64,000 bases of DNA, taken from NCBI RefSeq assembly GCF_021568695.1, contig NZ_JAKGTI010000001.1:1612001-1676000 (forward strand), read 5' to 3'. Source of the DNA: Maritalea mediterranea. Its GTDB lineage: Bacteria; Pseudomonadota; Alphaproteobacteria; Rhizobiales; Devosiaceae. Positions 1 to 8,567 of the stretch are shown here, one piece after another; positions within the stretch are counted from its first letter, which is position 1, and each line of letters begins with the position of its first letter. Below the pieces are notes generated by a model that was not told where the DNA came from, did not search any database, and saw only the letters and a program-made list of their open reading frames with translations. A program made the translations under genes and the position numbers.

Positions 1-1
1 A

Positions 2-496
2 GGCGAGATATTAGGACTACCTGTCCCGATTTTGCTTTTCGCGTTGCTGGCGGCGGGGTTAACCCTTCTCCTCTCAAAGACACCATTTGGCCGAAAAGTT
101 TATGCGGTTGGCGGCAACGGGGTTGCCGCCACCTTTTCCGGCATTCCGCGCGCGCGTATCGTGTTTTACTGCTACCTCATTTCCTCATTTTGCGTGGCCG
201 TGGCAGGGCTTATTCAAGCCAGCCGAAGCCTTGGAAGTCAAAACACAGTGGGTCAGGGCCTTGAACTTGAAGTTCTTGCCGCCGTCATTTTGGGCGGCGC
301 CTCTTTGTTAGGGGGCTCTGGCACCATTTTTAAAACCGTGATCGGTGTGCTCATTCTCGGCTTTATACAAAATGGACTATTGCTGATCGGGCTTGAGTTC
401 TATGTGCAGTACATCGTCACCTGGGTCATCATCATTCTGGCGGTCTGGCTCGATATTGCCGCCAAACGCGGCCAATTGTGGTCGCCAATCGCTTGA
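2..496 (+). CDS. CUT2-family sugar ABC transporter permease (5' end outside window)
   Basis: Inner-membrane permease of a ribose/xylose-type (CUT2, BPD_transp_2) sugar importer. The reading frame is open from base 2, so the gene starts upstream; 164 residues are visible. The segment has several hydrophobic helices, and the glycine-rich loop AVILGGASLLGGSGTIFK is the conserved permease signature for this family. It is followed after 7 bases by a second permease and then by a double-domain ATPase, so this is the middle of an operon whose binding protein should lie to the left. The sugar cannot be named from the visible part. An internal TTG at 32 lies within the continuous frame and is not the real start. 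Confidence 0.9.
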   Translation, partial: GEILGLPVPILLFALLAAGLTLLLSKTPFGRKVYAVGGNGVAATFSGIPRARIVFYCYLISSFCVAVAGLIQASRSLGSQNTVGQGLELEVLAAVILGGASLLGGSGTIFKTVIGVLILGFIQNGLLLIGLEFYVQYIVTWVIIILAVWLDIAAKRGQLWSPIA

Positions 497-503
497 GGAC
501 CTG

Positions 504-1508
504 ATGATGAAGAGGACAATTTTTGCAAAACACCTCCGCGAAAGCGCAATCTGGATCTTTATTGCACTGGAGTTGGCGTTTTTTGGCATTGCCGGCGAGT
601 TCTTATCGCTGTCCGAAGGCAGCTTTTTGGCCCCGGACAATATGCTGCTTTTGATCAAGCAAACCGTGCCCTTGGGGATCATTGCGCTTGGCATGACCAT
701 CATCATGATTAATGGCAATATCGACCTTTCGGTGGGCCCGATCTTTGCCCTGTGTGCCATCGTGCTTCTTGATACAATGACCTGGCCGATTTTTGCCGGT
801 CTCGGCGATTGGGTGATCCCCGTTTCTTGGACATTGGCCATTCTGGTCGGCAGTATATTGGGTGCGATAAATGGCCTGATTGTTTGGAAAACCGGCGTGG
901 ACGCCTTCATTGTCACCCTTGGCTCCATGCTTGGTTATCGTGGGCTGGTGTTCCTTTATAATGGCGAGCAGCCCACCTACCATTTGAACTGGACTTTGGT
1001 CGACATTGCGGAATCGACACCTCTGGGCATTCCGTTGCCCATCTTGATTTTTGCGGGGTGCATTGCTTTCACATGGTGGCTGACAAAACGCACGGCCCAT
1101 GGACGCAACGCCTTCGCCATAGGCGACAACCGCACCGCCGCCGTCAATGCAGGCATTCGGGTGGGGCCGCACATGGTGTGGAACTATGTATTGATCGGCT
1201 TTCTCGTGGCGGTGAGTTCCGTCACCTTCTATTCGGCCAGCGGGTCGGTGAACCCTAATGACGGGATGCTGTATGAGCTTTGGATCATCACAGCCGTTGT
1301 GCTGGGTGGCACCAAACTTGCCGGTGGCCGCGGCTCGATCATCGGCACAGTAGGTGGCGTGATTGCCATCCAGTTGATGCGCAAAGGGCTGGGCCATATC
1401 GGTGCAGATACGGCCATGGTGAACCTGGTGATCGGCAGCATTTTGATTGTGGTTCTCTATATTGACCGCCAGCTGAACCGCAAAGGCGAACAGGAGTTGA
1501 AGGCATGA
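504..1508 (+). CDS. CUT2-family sugar ABC transporter permease
   Basis: Second inner-membrane permease of the sugar importer, 334 residues. The protein is almost entirely hydrophobic helices. It carries the family loop GGTKLAGGRGSIIGT near its C-terminus and INGNIDLSVGP in the first third, both typical of RbsC/XylH/YjfF-like permeases. The ATG at 504 (or 507) is chosen because a GAGG lies 5 bases upstream, overlapping the previous gene's stop. An in-frame ATG at 393 lies inside the previous gene and is unlikely. Its stop overlaps the start of the ATPase gene by four bases (ATGA), which indicates translational coupling. Confidence 0.9.
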   Translation: MMKRTIFAKHLRESAIWIFIALELAFFGIAGEFLSLSEGSFLAPDNMLLLIKQTVPLGIIALGMTIIMINGNIDLSVGPIFALCAIVLLDTMTWPIFAGLGDWVIPVSWTLAILVGSILGAINGLIVWKTGVDAFIVTLGSMLGYRGLVFLYNGEQPTYHLNWTLVDIAESTPLGIPLPILIFAGCIAFTWWLTKRTAHGRNAFAIGDNRTAAVNAGIRVGPHMVWNYVLIGFLVAVSSVTFYSASGSVNPNDGMLYELWIITAVVLGGTKLAGGRGSIIGTVGGVIAIQLMRKGLGHIGADTAMVNLVIGSILIVVLYIDRQLNRKGEQELKA

Positions 1509-3019
1509 GTGATCAAAAACCGGTTCTGACCCTCAAAAATATCGTCAAAACCTTTCCTGGTGTTATCGCGCTGAATAAGGTCAGTCTTGATATTTTGCCG
1601 GGCGAAGTGCACGCTCTGATGGGCGAAAACGGCGCCGGCAAATCAACGCTGATGAAGGTTTTGGGCGGCATCTATCAGCCCGATGAGGGTCAAATCCTAG
1701 TGGCCGATAAGCCAACCATTTTGCGCACACCGCTTGAGGCAAAGAACAAAGGCATTGTGTTCATCCACCAGGAGTTGAGTCTTGCCGAAGAACTCTCAGT
1801 TGCAGAGAACATCTATATGGGCGAGTTGCCCTTGAAAAGCTTCGGCCGGGTCGACTGGGCCAAGCTTTATAGCGACGTTGATGAAATCCTTGATCGACTG
1901 AATTGTGGCTTTAAAGCGCAAACCATTGTGGGCGACTTGTCAATTGCCAACAAACAGATGGTTGAAATTGCGCGTGCCCTAACGGTGGACGCAAAAACAG
2001 TTATTTTTGACGAGCCCACCGCCTCATTGACCGATGCCGAAAAAATTGTGTTGTTTGACATCATCGAGGACCTGAAATCAAGGGGTGTGGGTATTGTCTA
2101 TATTTCCCACCGGATGGAGGAAATTTTCCGGATTTCTGATCGCATTTCGGTGCTGCGCGACGGCGAATATCGCGGCACACTCAAGACCAGCGAGACAGAC
2201 CATGATGAACTGACCAAACTGATGATTGGTCGCAGCCTTGAACACACCCGGCCTGAAGAATCGGCGACAAAAGAAGAGATCACGCTGGAAGTGAAAAATC
2301 TGAGCTGTGGCGATTTGTTTAAGGATGTGAGTTTCAATGTCCATGCTGGTGAAGTGGTTGGCTTTTACGGACTGGTGGGCGCTGGCCGCACCGAACTGGC
2401 GGAGACGATCTTTGGCATGCGGCGCAAGACCAGTGGCGAGATCTATCTCAATGGCAAACATGTGGAGATTAACTCGCCCGCCGACGCCATCAATCATGGT
2501 ATTTCCTTGGTGCCGGAAGACCGAAAGGGGCAAGGGCTGGTTTTGGGTATGAATTGCCGAGAAAATATGACATTGCCACAGATCGACGACCTGACCGTAG
2601 GCAACCTGACAGCACCAGCAGCGGAACAGGATATTTTCCAAAAATACAAGGAAAAGCTAGAAATCAAAACGCCCAATTGGAAGCAGATTGTGGGCAATCT
2701 CTCTGGCGGCAATCAGCAAAAGATTGTCATTGGCAAATGGCTGTCGATGCACCCCAACTTGCTAATCGTGGACGAGCCGACCCGCGGCATTGATGTCGGG
2801 TCTAAATCGGAAATCCATAACCTTATCCGGGAGTTGGCGGGCCAGGGCTATGCGGTCATCGTCATTTCGTCCGAAATGCCAGAGATCTTGAGCGTTTCAG
2901 ACAGAATTGTCGCCATGTTCCACGGCGAAATCATGCATACATTCACCTCTGATGAGGTGACAGAAGATAAGCTTGTTCAAGCCATTTCGGGCATCTATGA
3001 AAATGATAGCGCTGCCTGA
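1505..3019 (+). CDS. CUT2-family sugar ABC transporter ATP-binding protein (double ABC domain)
   Basis: Cytoplasmic ATPase that powers the two upstream permeases, 504 residues, the usual length for RbsA/MglA/XylG. The first ABC domain has Walker A GENGAGKST near residue 40, a signature-like LSIANKQMVEIARAL and Walker B VIFDEPTAS. The second has the family's degenerate Walker A (GLVGAGRTEL) and a good signature LSGGNQQKIVIGKWL followed by LIVDEPTRGID. The start overlaps the permease stop. A periplasmic binding protein is not visible in the window. The substrate is unknown; CUT2 systems carry pentoses, hexoses, polyols and related compounds. Confidence 0.93.
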   Translation: MSDQKPVLTLKNIVKTFPGVIALNKVSLDILPGEVHALMGENGAGKSTLMKVLGGIYQPDEGQILVADKPTILRTPLEAKNKGIVFIHQELSLAEELSVAENIYMGELPLKSFGRVDWAKLYSDVDEILDRLNCGFKAQTIVGDLSIANKQMVEIARALTVDAKTVIFDEPTASLTDAEKIVLFDIIEDLKSRGVGIVYISHRMEEIFRISDRISVLRDGEYRGTLKTSETDHDELTKLMIGRSLEHTRPEESATKEEITLEVKNLSCGDLFKDVSFNVHAGEVVGFYGLVGAGRTELAETIFGMRRKTSGEIYLNGKHVEINSPADAINHGISLVPEDRKGQGLVLGMNCRENMTLPQIDDLTVGNLTAPAAEQDIFQKYKEKLEIKTPNWKQIVGNLSGGNQQKIVIGKWLSMHPNLLIVDEPTRGIDVGSKSEIHNLIRELAGQGYAVIVISSEMPEILSVSDRIVAMFHGEIMHTFTSDEVTEDKLVQAISGIYENDSAA

Positions 3020-3120
3020 TCTGCGTGTTTATCGGTCTGAGAACCTTGGAGGTGAGCCGATCAATTTCAAGGATACTTTGGTAAACGTTTGTAAGAAAAT
3101 GAAATAGAGAGCCAAGCCAA

Positions 3121-4437
3121 TCACCACCCTGTGAATTCAGCCACCTCATCGTCACCAACCATGCCTGACGCAGCATCTTTGATCGCCTGCGCCAATATTT
3201 GCGCGCCGGTCTCCGCTTCATTTTCAGTTAGAATAAGTGGCGGTGTCAGTTCGAGCACGTTGGAATTCATACCCACATAATAAAAGACCGCGCCAAGTTG
3301 CCATGCTCGGTAAACAGTTTTGCGCGCCAGATCTGCATCTGGCTCAGCATCCTCCTTTCTTATGAGCTCGACACCAATGGCCAACCCCCGTCCGCGTATA
3401 TGCCCGACCTCAGGTTGCTGCGCCGTTGCACCGGCGATATGGCTTGTAAGGATGCGCCCGACTTCTTGTGCTCTTGAGACGAGACCCTCCGCCTGAATCG
3501 TTTTCAACACAGCCAGAGCCGCCGATGCACAAACGGGATTGCCGTGCAACGTCTGCATGGAGAATGCTGGCGCGTGATCCATGAGCCAAGATGGGCCAAC
3601 AACAGCTGAAATGGGTAAGCCACCCCCCAGCCCTTTGCCAAAAACTACGATATCCGGCACGATGCGCTCATGTTCAAAACAATGCAAAAGACCCGAGCGC
3701 GCCAACCCAACCTTCACTTCATCACAAACCGTCAGTATTCCATAATGCGCACATATTTCTGACAGACGCGCCAGAAAGCCTTCGGGCGGAACAATTAAAC
3801 CACCATCTGCCTGAATAGGCTCTATGAAGAAACAAGCCACCTCATCGCCGGGACAACTTGTCGCGAGCAAACGTTCAATATGGGTCAGCAAAGCATCGCC
3901 GGTGGGGTCGTTTTCAAACGGCCGAAAGGAATCGGGGTAAGGCACCAAAGTGAGGCCCTCAGCCTTTGTAGCACCCTCTTGAGCACTATGTCCTGATACA
4001 GACATCGATCCTTGCGTGCCCCCGTGGTAAGCTCCCGAAAATGCCATGATGCGCGACCTCCCGGTAGCAGCAGGCACAACCCGCGCAACAGTTTCATTTG
4101 CATCACTCCCAGAATGTCCCAACCAAACGCGGCGATGATCGTCCTTTCCGGGCGTCAATTTCAACAGCATTTCAGCCAATTCGACTGCGGGTTCATTTGT
4201 TCCCGAAAGGATCGATGCGCCAGCCTGATTGGACAGCGCCCGCTCTATAGTTGCCCGCATAGCAGGATGACCATGTCCAAGACTAGCCGCGCCCCACGAC
4301 GCAGAGAGATCCAACAACTCCCGCCCACCTTCTTCGATCAGCAGGCAACCCGCACCACCAGTAACAGAAAGAGGAAAAAACCGCAGTTTCTGCAGCGATG
4401 AAAGGGCTGCCCTATCGCGCTCATAAAGGGGTGTCAT
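3121..4437 (-). CDS. Class III PLP-dependent aminotransferase
   Basis: Cytosolic fold-type I aminotransferase (ornithine/GABA/diaminobutyrate class), 438 residues from the ATG at 4437. The cofactor site is clear: CDEVKVGLARSG carries the Asp that contacts the pyridine nitrogen, and VVFGKGLGGGLPIS carries the Schiff-base lysine near residue 268. A TTG at 4461 would extend the protein by 8 residues but has no Shine-Dalgarno. It sits directly behind a glutamine-synthetase-family gene and an RpiR regulator, so it probably transaminates an omega-amino acid or a polyamine-derived amine. The substrate is inferred only from context; the family assignment is secure. Confidence 0.88.
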   Translation of the reverse strand: MTPLYERDRAALSSLQKLRFFPLSVTGGAGCLLIEEGGRELLDLSASWGAASLGHGHPAMRATIERALSNQAGASILSGTNEPAVELAEMLLKLTPGKDDHRRVWLGHSGSDANETVARVVPAATGRSRIMAFSGAYHGGTQGSMSVSGHSAQEGATKAEGLTLVPYPDSFRPFENDPTGDALLTHIERLLATSCPGDEVACFFIEPIQADGGLIVPPEGFLARLSEICAHYGILTVCDEVKVGLARSGLLHCFEHERIVPDIVVFGKGLGGGLPISAVVGPSWLMDHAPAFSMQTLHGNPVCASAALAVLKTIQAEGLVSRAQEVGRILTSHIAGATAQQPEVGHIRGRGLAIGVELIRKEDAEPDADLARKTVYRAWQLGAVFYYVGMNSNVLELTPPLILTENEAETGAQILAQAIKDAASGMVGDDEVAEFTGW

Positions 4438-4475
4438 GTTCGTTTTGCTCCAGTCCGCCAATCAGATTTAGCCGC

Positions 4476-5789
4476 TCAATACACCTTGGAGTAGAGCGCG
4501 CATTTTTCGAGATCGGACAAGTCTTTGACATGTTCAATCTCGGCGCGTTTGAGGGCCAGATAGACGTCGCTGAATTGCGGATCAAACCAAGAGCGCACGG
4601 TTTCATTTTGCTCGAACCGATCAAGTGCCTCGCTCAATGTTTGGGGCAAACGCACATAGCCGCGCGCGTGCAACTCGCTCTCAGGCAATTCGGACAAATC
4701 TTCTTGTGTCACATCCGGCATGGGCAAATTGTCTTCAATGCCTTGTGCACCGGCATGTACCAATGCGGCCATCACCAGATAGGGGGAGGCGGCGGCGTCG
4801 GCAGCGCGGAATTCAAAATTATATTGCTTGGCGCGTTTCTTTTCGTCTTTGGCGGTGATCGGGCAAATCCGCACTGAGGCTTCCCGATCATGATAGCCAA
4901 GATTATTGTACGCGGCGCTCCAACGATGCGGGGTGAGCCGCAAATAAGAAATGTCGCTTGGGGCCGTGAGCGCCAAAAAGCTATCGAGATATTTCAAAAT
5001 ACCGGCAATAAAAGACCCAGTTGTGGCGCTCATGCCATAAGGATGGTCGGCATCATAGGTGGCCGGCGCATCGTGCTGATCCAAAAAGCTGATATGCACG
5101 TGCACGCCATTGCCCACACCGTCGGGGTCGATGATCGGTACAAAGCTGGCATGATGGCCCATGGTGCGGGCCAAACGTTTTGTCAATTCGCGCAACAAAA
5201 CCGCCCAATCTGCAGCTTTTTTGCCCAGCGCTGGCGCATTGGTCACTTCAAACTGACGGGCACCATATTCTTTTAAGAATGTGTCGGGCTTGATGCCCCC
5301 CGCCTCCATGGCGGCCACCAGTGCCTCACCAAACACGCGGTGATGGCTGAAGGCCCCATAATTGAAGGCCTCGCCAGGTTGCAGGTCAAGATCGGGCATT
5401 TGAAACTCATGTTCGAAGGCGGCATTGACCTGCAAACCCGCGGCACGATCCAGCCGTTCAAGTGCGGCTTGCAATATGGAGCGTGGGCACAGCCCCCAAG
5501 GGGTGCCATCCAACGTGCAAATATCGCCAAGCGCCAGGCGTTCAGCGGGGTTGCCTTTTTCGAACTCAACGCAGATTTCCGCCTTCTCGTCTGGAACAAT
5601 AACCAAATCGCCCAAAGCACCAAACGGCGACGGCGCAATGCCATCAAAGCAAGTGATCAGGCTGTTGGTCGGTACCCAGCCAATCCCTTTTTTTGCGCGA
5701 CCAGCGCGTTCAGACACGGGAAAGGCTTTGCCACGTACTTGACCAGACAAGTCACAGGTCGCGGCAAAAACAAGTGGGCTATTGATCAT
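4476..5789 (-). CDS. Glutamine synthetase family protein (gamma-glutamyl ligase type)
   Basis: ATP-dependent amine-glutamate ligase of the glutamine synthetase superfamily, 437 residues. The metal-binding AFEHEF motif and the GNGVHVHISF motif of the catalytic domain are present. The overall layout (short N-terminal beta-grasp, long C-terminal catalytic domain) fits the PuuA/GlnT-like group that glutamylates amines rather than housekeeping GlnA, which is longer and carries an adenylylation site. The ATG overlaps the stop of the RpiR gene by four bases (ATGA). With the neighbouring aminotransferase and amidohydrolases this suggests use of an amine or N-acyl amino acid as a nitrogen source, which is inference. 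Confidence 0.85.
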   Translation of the reverse strand: MINSPLVFAATCDLSGQVRGKAFPVSERAGRAKKGIGWVPTNSLITCFDGIAPSPFGALGDLVIVPDEKAEICVEFEKGNPAERLALGDICTLDGTPWGLCPRSILQAALERLDRAAGLQVNAAFEHEFQMPDLDLQPGEAFNYGAFSHHRVFGEALVAAMEAGGIKPDTFLKEYGARQFEVTNAPALGKKAADWAVLLRELTKRLARTMGHHASFVPIIDPDGVGNGVHVHISFLDQHDAPATYDADHPYGMSATTGSFIAGILKYLDSFLALTAPSDISYLRLTPHRWSAAYNNLGYHDREASVRICPITAKDEKKRAKQYNFEFRAADAAASPYLVMAALVHAGAQGIEDNLPMPDVTQEDLSELPESELHARGYVRLPQTLSEALDRFEQNETVRSWFDPQFSDVYLALKRAEIEHVKDLSDLEKCALYSKVY

Positions 5790-6637
5790 ATTTTACGTCC
5801 TTCAAAATTCAATCGAGCCGCGTCCCAGGCTTCAATGCGATTGCGGGTTTGATCCCAGTTGGTCTCGGTCACACGGGCGACAATGGCCTCAGCCAGAGCC
5901 AGCGCCGCTGCATAACTGTCCCAAACAGTTCCGCTATCAATGGGGACGGGCAAAACTTCTTGTGCATCTTTTGAAATGGGCGACATCCATTTATCGGTGA
6001 TCAGCACCAGCCGGGCACCTTGATTATGGACCGCCATCTGCGCCAATTCGGCGAGTGATTTTTGATAACGCCGAAAGTCTATGGTCACCAAAATATCCTT
6101 GGGCCGCATGCGCAGCAAATATTCCGGCCATACTTCAGGGTCCGAGGGCAAGTGAAACACATTGGCGCGATATTGGCGCAAATGACGCGACAGATATTGC
6201 ACGATAGGGTCACTCATCCGACCACCAATCAAGAAAAGCCCGCGTTTGTCATCTGACAACATAGCGCAGACCCGCTCAAATTGGCTGGCGGCGATCATGT
6301 CGCAGGTTTCGTGCAGCAATTGCTCGGCCCGCTGAAAAAATCCTTTCAAATAATCGTCGCCTTCCACCTGTCGCCTTGTCGGGTGCAAATCCACTGGCGA
6401 TTTTTGGCCTTCTTTCAATTCAGCAATCAGTTGCTGCTGGAAATCTTGAAAGCCCGCATAGCCAAGCTTGGTCACAAAACGAGAGATGGTGGGGGCAGAA
6501 ACGTTGGTCTTCTCGGCCAACGCCTGAATGGGCGCCAACCCAGCAAACGGATAATCCGCCAATATAGCAGCGCTGAGCTTGCGCTCATTGGCGGTAAATT
6601 CATCCGCTTTTTCTGCGAGCTGTACCCGAACTGTCAT
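5786..6637 (-). CDS. MurR/RpiR family transcriptional regulator
   Basis: DNA-binding regulator, 283 residues. The N-terminal helix-turn-helix reads KTNVSAPTISRFVTKLGYAGFQDF, the RpiR signature. From about residue 120 a SIS domain follows (LFLIGGRMSDPIVQYLSRHL, VTIDFRRYQKS, LVLITDKWMSP), which in this family senses a phosphosugar or other small ligand. The gene is divergent from the ABC importer and co-oriented and overlapping with the ligase gene, so it is the likely local regulator of the whole island. A 21-base inverted repeat lies between the two divergent units. Confidence 0.92.
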   Translation of the reverse strand: MTVRVQLAEKADEFTANERKLSAAILADYPFAGLAPIQALAEKTNVSAPTISRFVTKLGYAGFQDFQQQLIAELKEGQKSPVDLHPTRRQVEGDDYLKGFFQRAEQLLHETCDMIAASQFERVCAMLSDDKRGLFLIGGRMSDPIVQYLSRHLRQYRANVFHLPSDPEVWPEYLLRMRPKDILVTIDFRRYQKSLAELAQMAVHNQGARLVLITDKWMSPISKDAQEVLPVPIDSGTVWDSYAAALALAEAIVARVTETNWDQTRNRIEAWDAARLNFEGRKI

Positions 6638-6650
6638 AAATTCCTCCCCA

Positions 6651-6671
6651 CATTTGCCATTATTGCAAATG
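6651..6671. promoter_or_regulatory. Inverted repeat in the rpiR / importer divergent region, candidate RpiR operator
   Basis: Arms CATTTGC (6651-6657) and GCAAATG (6665-6671) are perfect inverted repeats separated by 7 bases. The site sits just upstream of the rpiR start codon and about 90 bases before the importer start, in an AT-rich 123-base divergent region. Position and symmetry fit an operator for the adjacent RpiR protein. A TTGACT at 6702-6707 may be a -35 for the importer, without an obvious matching -10. Confidence 0.5.
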
Positions 6672-6760
6672 AAAAAAATTCGTCAATCAAAATTTTATAT
6701 GTTGACTTTGAAAAATATTTATCAAATCCTAAAAGCGTCCAATCTCTTGGGGGAGAATAA

Positions 6761-8539
6761 ATGATCACTGCACCACAGCGCCATATTGTTTTTGCCTCGG
6801 CGGCGATTTTCCTGGTGATTATCGCGATTGCCGGCCTCACCAGTTTTGGCAGTGGTGCCTTGGAACGCACCATGATCGTGTTTCTGGTTTCCCTAATCGG
6901 GGTGGCTGGCATTGGCGTATATAGCGGCAATAGCGGCATTTTGAGCTTTGGCCATGTGGGCTTTATGGGCATTGGCGCCTATTGCGCGGCACTGCTCACA
7001 TTGCCGGTGCCGTTGAAAACAGCAACCCTGCCCAATCTCCCCAGCTGGTTGGCGGCCACGCAACTTGACTTTGTTTCAGCAACCCTCATTGCCGTGCTGT
7101 TTGTCGGTGTGGTCGCCGCCATCATCGGGGCGGCAATCGGGCGATTGGAAGGCTCTGCAGCCACCATCGCCACCCTTGGTCTCCTGATTATTGTGCATGG
7201 CGTCACCATTGGTTGGCGCGATGTCACGCGGGGGGCACAAACCTTTTTCGGCGTGCCGCGCGAGACCACGCTATGGACCGCCGCCATCGCATGCATCATT
7301 GCCCTGATCGCGGCGCGGCTCTATCGGGATTCGGTGTCTGGTTTACGCTTGCGCGCCGGGCGCGACAATGCCATCGCCGCCAATGCTGTGGGCATCAATA
7401 TTCAAAAAGAGCGCCTGATTTCTTTTATCGTGAGCGCCATGTTGATGGCCTTGGCTGGCTCGTTGCTGGCGCATTTTCTGGGCGCGTTCAGCCCCAAAAA
7501 GTTCTATTTTACGGACACATTCTTTTTGCTGTCCATGTTAATTGTCGGCGGCATGTCCACAGTCACCGGGGCCTTTACGGGCGCAGTGGTGATCACATTG
7601 ATCACCGAAATTTTGCGTCGGTTTGAAAGCGGCTTCACCCTGTTTGGGTTTGAGATGCCCACCATTTTCGGCACCACCCAGATCGGCATCGGGTTAATCA
7701 TCTTGTTCGCTATGTTCCGTAAGGCCAATGGTTTGGCCGGGCTCAAGGAATGGGAAGAACGATTCTTCGCCCGCGACATCTCTCCCCCAAATGCTCCCGT
7801 GGCCGCAAGGCCGGTGGAAGAGCGCACCGAACTGCAAGCAAGTGGACTGGTTATGCAGTTCGGTGGATTGACGGCGGTGAATGATGTGTCGCTGACCCTT
7901 AAACCCGGTGAGATTTTCGGCCTGATCGGCCCCAACGGGTCTGGCAAAACCACAGTGATGAACATGCTGTCTTGCGTGCTGAAGCCAACAGTGGGCAGCG
8001 TGAAACTGGGCGAGATAGAATTGATTGGCCGTAAATCCAATCAAGTGGCCAATTTCGGCATTGCCCGTACCTTTCAAAATATCCGCTTGTTCCCGGATTT
8101 GACGGTTTATCAAAACGTGCATGTGGCCGCGCTGTCTACCCGAGGGGGGCAGAACGCTGAGGCACGCACCTATGCGGCCCTGGAGCGGTTGGGCATGTTG
8201 GATCGCGCGGATGCGGATTCCGGCACCCTGTCCTATGGCGATCAACGCCGGGTGGAAATTGCCCGCGCCCTCGCCTGCGAACCCACCTTGTTATTTTTGG
8301 ATGAGCCTGCCGCGGGCATGAACCGCGAAGAGACAGATGGTCTGATGGAAACGCTGCGCAAGCTTTGTGCGGAGTTGGGCATCGGCATTCTGATCGTCGA
8401 TCACGATCTAAAATTGATCAATGAGCTTTGCGACCGCGTCGCGGTCCTAAACGAAGGCAAAATGATTGCTGAGGGGACACCTGAACAAGTCCGAAACAAC
8501 CCAGCCGTTGTGGAAGCCTATTTGGGCCGGTCGGCATAG
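6761..8539 (+). CDS. Branched-chain amino acid-type ABC transporter, LivM permease fused to LivG ATPase
   Basis: Fusion of two HAAT-family importer parts, 592 residues. Residues 1 to about 325 are a LivM-type permease with about eight or more hydrophobic helices and the LSFGHVGFMGIGAY motif. From about residue 350 there is a LivG-type ATPase with Walker A GPNGSGKTT near residue 390, signature LSYGDQRRVEIARAL near 490 and Walker B LLFLDEPAAG. LivM and LivG are usually separate proteins. The separate LivF (9744) and LivH (10465) genes complete the complex. The gene is first in the plus-strand unit, divergent from rpiR. The substrate is probably an amide, N-formyl or other amino-acid-like compound, judged only from the linked hydrolases. 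Confidence 0.92.
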   Translation: MITAPQRHIVFASAAIFLVIIAIAGLTSFGSGALERTMIVFLVSLIGVAGIGVYSGNSGILSFGHVGFMGIGAYCAALLTLPVPLKTATLPNLPSWLAATQLDFVSATLIAVLFVGVVAAIIGAAIGRLEGSAATIATLGLLIIVHGVTIGWRDVTRGAQTFFGVPRETTLWTAAIACIIALIAARLYRDSVSGLRLRAGRDNAIAANAVGINIQKERLISFIVSAMLMALAGSLLAHFLGAFSPKKFYFTDTFFLLSMLIVGGMSTVTGAFTGAVVITLITEILRRFESGFTLFGFEMPTIFGTTQIGIGLIILFAMFRKANGLAGLKEWEERFFARDISPPNAPVAARPVEERTELQASGLVMQFGGLTAVNDVSLTLKPGEIFGLIGPNGSGKTTVMNMLSCVLKPTVGSVKLGEIELIGRKSNQVANFGIARTFQNIRLFPDLTVYQNVHVAALSTRGGQNAEARTYAALERLGMLDRADADSGTLSYGDQRRVEIARALACEPTLLFLDEPAAGMNREETDGLMETLRKLCAELGIGILIVDHDLKLINELCDRVAVLNEGKMIAEGTPEQVRNNPAVVEAYLGRSA

Positions 8540-8567
8540 CCGACCCGCCATAAAAGGAGAGGAAGAC

